A DNA stretch of 32,621 bases from Actinomycetota bacterium (lineage in GTDB: Bacteria; Actinomycetota; Actinomycetes; S36-B12; UBA5976): NCBI GenBank assembly GCA_947448865.1, contig CANFOW010000018.1, forward strand, positions 1 through 32,621. The letters are read 5' to 3'. Both the position numbers and the translations under genes were made by a program. Of this stretch, positions 28,534-32,621 are shown piece by piece (position 1 is the stretch's first letter; every line of letters begins with the position of its first letter). Under the pieces are notes generated by a model that saw only the letters and a program-made list of their open reading frames with translations, searched no databases and was not told the origin of the DNA.

Positions 28534-30472
28534 TCAGGACAACCTCGGAACGAACCGTCGGTAATGGAAGCAGCACTGCACCCGTTGGACCAACTTGAAT
28601 TTCGGTACCCATGTGATCACACACGCCACAGTCAAAGCACGGAGTCCAACGGCAATCGTCAACTTCCACTTCATCTAACGCGTCTTGCCAATCAGCCCAG
28701 AGCCATTCTTTATCCAAGCCTGAGTCCACGTGGTCCCAAGGGAATACTTCAGAAAGCTCGCGCTCACGAATTGTGTACCACGCAACGTCAACAACTTCGT
28801 CCGCGAATGCTTTCTCGGCAGCTGCCATCCAACGGTCATATGAGAAATACTCACTCCACCCATCAAAGCGAGCACCATCACGCCATACCTGCTCAATGAC
28901 GGCACCGACTCGCCGATCTCCACGCGATAACAAGCCTTCAACAATTCCAGGTTTGCCATCGTGATAACGAATACCAATGCTCTTGCCATACAACTTGTCG
29001 TTGCGTACTGCATCACGCAGTTTGTATAACCGTGAATCAGTTGTTTCATGGTCTAACTGGGCAGCCCATTGAAATGGCGTGTGTGGCTTTGGCACGAATC
29101 CACCAATGGAGATTGTGCACTTGATGTCCTTGCGACCTGTTGCTTCGCGACCAGCCTTAATAACTTCATGAGCAAGGCGTGCAATCTGTAACACATCTTC
29201 ATCTTGTTCAGTCGGCAGTCCACACATGAAATACAACTTCACTTGGCGCCACCCTGCTGCATATGCAGCAGTGACTGTGCGCACGAGATCTTCTTCGGTC
29301 ACCATCTTGTTGATGACGCGGCGAATGCGCTCGCTTCCACCTTCAGGGGCAAAAGTCAGACCGCTACGACGACCATTACGAGACAGCTCGTTAGCTAAGT
29401 CCACATTGAATGCATCAACGCGAGTACTAGGAAGCGACAGTGCTGTTTCAGTACCTTCGTACCGATCAGCAAGTCCCTTAGCAATTTCGCCAATCTCACT
29501 ATGGTCCGCACTCGAAAGCGACAACAATCCGATTTCTTCATAGCCAGTGGCTTTCAAACCAGTATCGACCATCTGGGCGATAGTTGTCATTGAGCGCTCA
29601 CGTACTGGACGCGTAATCATGCCAGCTTGGCAGAATCGGCAGCCACGAGTACAGCCACGGAAAATCTCCACGCTCATTCGCTCGTGGACGCTTTCTGCAA
29701 TCGGGACAAGTGGCGCCTTTGGGTATGGCCAGGCATCAAGATCCATCACGGTGTGCTTTGACACACGCCACGGAACATCTGGATGATTCGTGACAACTCG
29801 ACGAATGCGACCGTCTTCTAAATACTCAACGTCATAAAACTTAGGGACATATACAACACCGGACTTCGCTAGCCGAAGTAACAATTCATCGCGACCACCG
29901 GGCGAACCAGCGCGCTTAAAATCGGCAATGATGTCAGACACAGCTAATGCGGCTTGTTCGCCGTCACCAACAACTGCGGCATCTATAAATCGTGAAATCG
30001 GTTCTGGATTAAAAGCAGCATGCCCACCCGCAATCACGATGGGATCATTATCGCCACGATCGCTGGCATGAATAGGGAACCCGGCAAGGTCGATGGCGTT
30101 CAACATGTTGGTGTAACCCAGCTCAGTTGCAAATGACAAACCAAACACATCGAAAGCACCAACGGGTCGATGCGCATCAACTGTAAATTGCGGCACGTTG
30201 TTTTCGCGCATCAACTTTTCTAGATCGGGCCAGACCGCATAGGTACGCTCACACAAAACATCTGCGCGCTCATTCAACACTTCATACAAAATCTGGACGC
30301 CTTGATTAGGAATACCGACTTCGTATGCATCTGGATACATCAAGCACCAGCGCACTGTGACGTCATCCCACGGCTTGATAACAGCATTCAGCTCGCCACC
30401 GACGTATTGCACCGGCTTTTGAACAAATGGAAGTAGGCGTTCCAGTGCAGGAAAAACGGACTGCACGGTCAT
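28523..30472 (-). CDS. Radical-SAM protein, TIGR03960 family
   Basis: The 649-residue protein has an N-terminal B12-binding-like half (~1-240; MYPDAYEVGIPNQGVQILYE, GGHAAFNPEPISRF). The radical-SAM core has the [4Fe-4S] motif GC274TRGC278RFC281 and RSGLTFAPEGGSERIRRVINK. A C-terminal Cys cluster (C607, C612, C615, C618: TPCFDCGVCDH) may hold a second metal or cluster. It probably reduces SAM to a radical to modify a macromolecule or cofactor; the substrate is not established as far as I know. GAGGA about eight bases before the ATG supports the start. It lies 12 bases after ndk and overlaps its DUF2344 partner, directly upstream of rne and the bL21/bL27 genes. Confidence 0.9.
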   Translation of the reverse strand: MTVQSVFPALERLLPFVQKPVQYVGGELNAVIKPWDDVTVRWCLMYPDAYEVGIPNQGVQILYEVLNERADVLCERTYAVWPDLEKLMRENNVPQFTVDAHRPVGAFDVFGLSFATELGYTNMLNAIDLAGFPIHASDRGDNDPIVIAGGHAAFNPEPISRFIDAAVVGDGEQAALAVSDIIADFKRAGSPGGRDELLLRLAKSGVVYVPKFYDVEYLEDGRIRRVVTNHPDVPWRVSKHTVMDLDAWPYPKAPLVPIAESVHERMSVEIFRGCTRGCRFCQAGMITRPVRERSMTTIAQMVDTGLKATGYEEIGLLSLSSADHSEIGEIAKGLADRYEGTETALSLPSTRVDAFNVDLANELSRNGRRSGLTFAPEGGSERIRRVINKMVTEEDLVRTVTAAYAAGWRQVKLYFMCGLPTEQDEDVLQIARLAHEVIKAGREATGRKDIKCTISIGGFVPKPHTPFQWAAQLDHETTDSRLYKLRDAVRNDKLYGKSIGIRYHDGKPGIVEGLLSRGDRRVGAVIEQVWRDGARFDGWSEYFSYDRWMAAAEKAFADEVVDVAWYTIRERELSEVFPWDHVDSGLDKEWLWADWQDALDEVEVDDCRWTPCFDCGVCDHMGTEIQVGPTGAVLLPLPTVRSEVVLSGS

Positions 30473-30484
30473 GTTGGGTCCTCG

Positions 30485-30892
30485 CTATAGGTTCGGGAAG
30501 AACAAGGCAATTTCGCGAGCCGCTGATTCAGGTGAATCAGAACCATGCGACACATTGTTCTGCATTTCCGTGGCAAGGTCGCCACGAATCGTGCCAGGCA
30601 CTGCATTCGATGGGTTAGTTGCACCCATCATCGTGCGCCATCCCGAGATGGCATCGTTGCCTTCAATGACAGCAGCCAACAACGGGCCACTTGTAATGAA
30701 GTCAACAAGATCCTTGAAGAACGGCTTGTCACTGTGCTCACCGTAATGATTCTCAGCGGTTGCACGATCAAGGGTACGTAGCTCAAGAGCAACGAGCTTG
30801 TAGCCGCGAGTTTCAATGCGTTTCAGCACTTCACCCACTAGACCACGAGCAACACCATCTGGCTTAACAAGGACAAGGGTACGTTCAGACAT
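30485..30892 (-). CDS. ndk: Nucleoside diphosphate kinase
   Basis: The 135-residue enzyme transfers the gamma phosphate between nucleoside triphosphates and diphosphates through a phospho-histidine. [21 protein letters not shown] is the N-terminal signature, [22 protein letters not shown] and TIRGD follow, and the active-site His116 is in [16 protein letters not shown]. Length is normal. It starts five bases after the DUF4233 gene, in the conserved actinobacterial order folC, DUF4233, ndk. Confidence 0.98.
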   Translation of the reverse strand: MSERTLVLVKPDGVARGLVGEVLKRIETRGYKLVALELRTLDRATAENHYGEHSDKPFFKDLVDFITSGPLLAAVIEGNDAISGWRTMMGATNPSNAVPGTIRGDLATEMQNNVSHGSDSPESAAREIALFFPNL

Positions 30893-30897
30893 GTGCT

Positions 30898-31224
30898 CTA
30901 TTTTAGGGCTTTTGCGCGGTCAACTTTGTCACTCAGATTTATGGCTAAAACCCACACAATGGCGAAGATAATTCCAGGCACCAAGAATGGGCGAATCGCA
31001 ATTCCCTTAACAATCACGATCCCCTGCACCACTGACCCTGTGAGCAGAGCCGTTCGTCGATCACGTCGCAGGCCTCCCACGCACAGAATGCATAACACCA
31101 TCAGCCCAAACCCAGCAATGAGCACATCGTGTTTTGAATAGCCATAAATGACCACCGACACTGGCATTGCTAAACCAATAACAATCGCTTCCAAAATAAA
31201 AAGCGAACTTCCCATGACCTTCAT
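30898..31224 (-). CDS. DUF4233 membrane protein
   Basis: The 108-residue protein has four predicted membrane segments (~6-27, 33-50, 57-74, 79-97) with short loops, including a basic one ([10 protein letters not shown]). It matches the small membrane protein (DUF4233) found between folC and ndk across actinobacteria. No catalytic motif is visible and no function is known to me. Its ATG follows the folC stop directly (TAAATG), so it is coupled to folC. Confidence 0.82.
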   Translation of the reverse strand: MKVMGSSLFILEAIVIGLAMPVSVVIYGYSKHDVLIAGFGLMVLCILCVGGLRRDRRTALLTGSVVQGIVIVKGIAIRPFLVPGIIFAIVWVLAINLSDKVDRAKALK

Positions 31225-32574
31225 TTAAACCCTCGTTGTTCCCAATAAAGCACGACCAAGTGCAGCAGTAACTACTGATCCCGTTACAACAACACCTACG
31301 CCAGTAGTTCCTGCACTGTCAGCCAGTCCAATTGCCATGTCGATTGCATCTGACAAAAAGTCAGCCACGTGCACGCGCTCAGTTCCAAAAGCACCTTCGG
31401 CAAGCACTTGTATTTGTGCCACTGTCATCGCACGCGGCGAGCCATTCCACGTCACAACGACTTCGTTAAAGATCGGTTCTAACGCCTCAAGTACACCAAC
31501 AACATCTTTGTCACCCATAACGGATACGACGCCGATGATGTAATCAAAAGTAAAAGACTCTTCAAGTGCGGCGGCGAGTACTGCGGCTCCATGAGGATTG
31601 TGTGCAGCATCAACAATGACAGTTGGACTGCGACGCACAACTTCTAACCGACCTGGCGAAGATACATTTGCAAATCCGGCACGCACAGCATCTTCATTCA
31701 AAGGACGTTCTGGTCCAAAAAACGCTTCAACCGCCGCAAGTGCCACACTTGCATTACTCGCTTGATGCGCCCCATACAAGCTCAACAACACATCTTCGTA
31801 TTGCGCATGTAGACCGTTAAACGAAATTACTTGCCCACCAACTGCGACACTTCGTTGCGTCACTCCGAACTCAACACCTTCGCGTGCAACCGTCGCATCC
31901 ATATCAACACACTGACTCAAAATCATGTCCAGAGCTTCGGGCACTTGATGCGCGAGAACAGCAGTACCACTGCGCTTGATGATGCCTGATTTTTCCCGAG
32001 CAATATCAGCAATCGTGTCACCTAAATAATCTGTGTGATCTAACCCAACTGGTGTAATCACACTGACTTGCGCTTGCACAACGTTTGTTGCATCCCACGT
32101 GCCGCCTAAACCAACTTCAACAATGGCAACATCAACCGGTGCATCCGCAAAAACGGCAAACGCTAATCCCGTAAGCACCTCAAAATACGACATCGCTGGA
32201 CCACCACTTGCCAAACTCTCGGTATCAACGAGCGCAAGGTAAGGCTCAAGTTCGTCATATGCCTCGACAAATCGTTCCGCCGAAATCGGTACTCCGTTTA
32301 ACCGAATGCGTTCGGTCAGAGAATGCAGGTGAGGGCTTGTCACCAATCCCGTATTCAGCCCCATTTCGCGCAACAGGCTTTCAATCATTCGTGAGGTCGA
32401 AGTCTTGCCGTTTGTTCCAGTGACATGAATAACTGGGTAAGCCAGATGCGGGTCGGCCAACAGCGTCATTAAGTGGCTGATTCGGTCAAGGCTGGGTTCG
32501 ATTTTCGTTTCGGGCCACCTCGAAGCAAGGACTTCCTCAACGCGTGCAAGCTCGGCTTGGGCAGCAGCAGTCAT
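31225..32574 (-). CDS. folC: Dihydrofolate synthase / folylpolyglutamate synthase
   Basis: The 449-residue Mur-ligase-fold enzyme adds glutamate to dihydropteroate and then to folates. It has the P-loop HVTGTNGKTSTS at ~50-61 (Lys57), SPHLHSLTERIRLNG, the central VEVGLGGTWDATNVV, GLDHTDYLGDTIADIAREKSGI, and VDAAHNPHGAAVL in the C-terminal domain. No ribosome site precedes the ATG. Instead TAGACT lies six bases upstream, pointing to a leaderless transcript beginning at folC. In mycobacteria valS lies just upstream; only 47 bases remain here and I cannot identify a gene in them. Confidence 0.96.
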   Translation of the reverse strand: MTAAAQAELARVEEVLASRWPETKIEPSLDRISHLMTLLADPHLAYPVIHVTGTNGKTSTSRMIESLLREMGLNTGLVTSPHLHSLTERIRLNGVPISAERFVEAYDELEPYLALVDTESLASGGPAMSYFEVLTGLAFAVFADAPVDVAIVEVGLGGTWDATNVVQAQVSVITPVGLDHTDYLGDTIADIAREKSGIIKRSGTAVLAHQVPEALDMILSQCVDMDATVAREGVEFGVTQRSVAVGGQVISFNGLHAQYEDVLLSLYGAHQASNASVALAAVEAFFGPERPLNEDAVRAGFANVSSPGRLEVVRRSPTVIVDAAHNPHGAAVLAAALEESFTFDYIIGVVSVMGDKDVVGVLEALEPIFNEVVVTWNGSPRAMTVAQIQVLAEGAFGTERVHVADFLSDAIDMAIGLADSAGTTGVGVVVTGSVVTAALGRALLGTTRV

Positions 32575-32580
32575 GGGTTA

Positions 32581-32586
32581 AGTCTA
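32581..32586 (-). promoter_or_regulatory. -10 box for leaderless folC transcript
   Basis: On the minus strand TAGACT, then six bases (TAACCC), then the folC ATG. It has the same spacing as the sites before the NIL-domain gene and the two-TM gene, with no Shine-Dalgarno. The remaining bases to 32621 hold no feature I can support. Confidence 0.6.
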
Positions 32587-32621
32587 GGTTCGGCTTTCTG
32601 GCAGAATTACCTCGTGACTGA

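Noticed and set aside
32587-32621. Possible end of valS or start of a divergent gene at the right edge
   Set aside because: Only 35 bases remain; no frame or motif can be recognised, so no gene is called.

Overview
This window is ordinary chromosomal DNA of an actinobacterium. By eye the base composition is close to half G+C, which suggests a moderate-GC, probably aquatic lineage (Nanopelagicales-like) rather than a high-GC soil genus; that placement is inference. The phylum call is firmer. The right half follows the order known from Mycobacterium tuberculosis: folC, DUF4233, ndk, rne, rplU, rpmA, obg, proB, proA, nadD, rsfS and a histidine phosphatase. The left half has the actinobacterial arrangement of an NdgR/LtbR-type IclR regulator, tRNA-Glu, gltX, an FAH-family gene and leuB. 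No IS element, prophage, CRISPR array or rRNA was seen, and no gene-free stretch exceeds 300 bases.

Left part (1-6.7 kb). The window opens inside an ltbR/ndgR-like regulator gene, followed by tRNA-Glu(CUC) and a perfect 13-bp hairpin. Facing it is a 1432-residue secreted surface protein with three tandem copies of a ~262-residue, three-domain unit and an OmpA-like C-terminal domain. Next come an LldD2-like FMN L-lactate dehydrogenase and tRNA-Gln(CUG) with its own intrinsic terminator.

Branched-chain amino acid block (6.7-15.2 kb). Reading leftwards on the minus strand, leuB, ilvE, cimA, an FAH-family hydrolase and gltX form a tight cluster. Divergently on the plus strand lies leuA, preceded by a 13-codon leader peptide with three consecutive Leu codons and a 10-bp hairpin, a classic attenuation layout. 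CimA makes citramalate for isoleucine, LeuA makes isopropylmalate, LeuB serves both routes and IlvE does the final transamination. A small NIL-domain gene follows leuA.

Middle (15.2-20.6 kb). An unassigned two-gene unit (a two-TM extracytoplasmic-domain protein and a GNAT acetyltransferase) is followed by tRNA-Ala(GGC). Then comes the nadD, LCP-like protein, rsfS, histidine phosphatase operon, with GTGA start/stop overlaps. A SoxA/SolA-type flavin oxidase gene lies on the opposite strand between nadD and proA.

Right part (20.6-32.6 kb). Reading leftwards: folC, a DUF4233 membrane protein, ndk, a radical-SAM protein (TIGR03960) with its DUF2344 partner, rne, rplU (with a long Ala/Lys tail), rpmA, terminator, obg, proB, proA. 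This joins folate, nucleotide and proline metabolism with RNA decay and ribosome assembly.

I found no clear new defence or mobile system. The least explained items are the repeat surface protein, the two-TM/GNAT pair, the radical-SAM pair beside rne, the hairpins around rne and rplU, and the inverted repeat enclosing a possible tRNA-Gln promoter.
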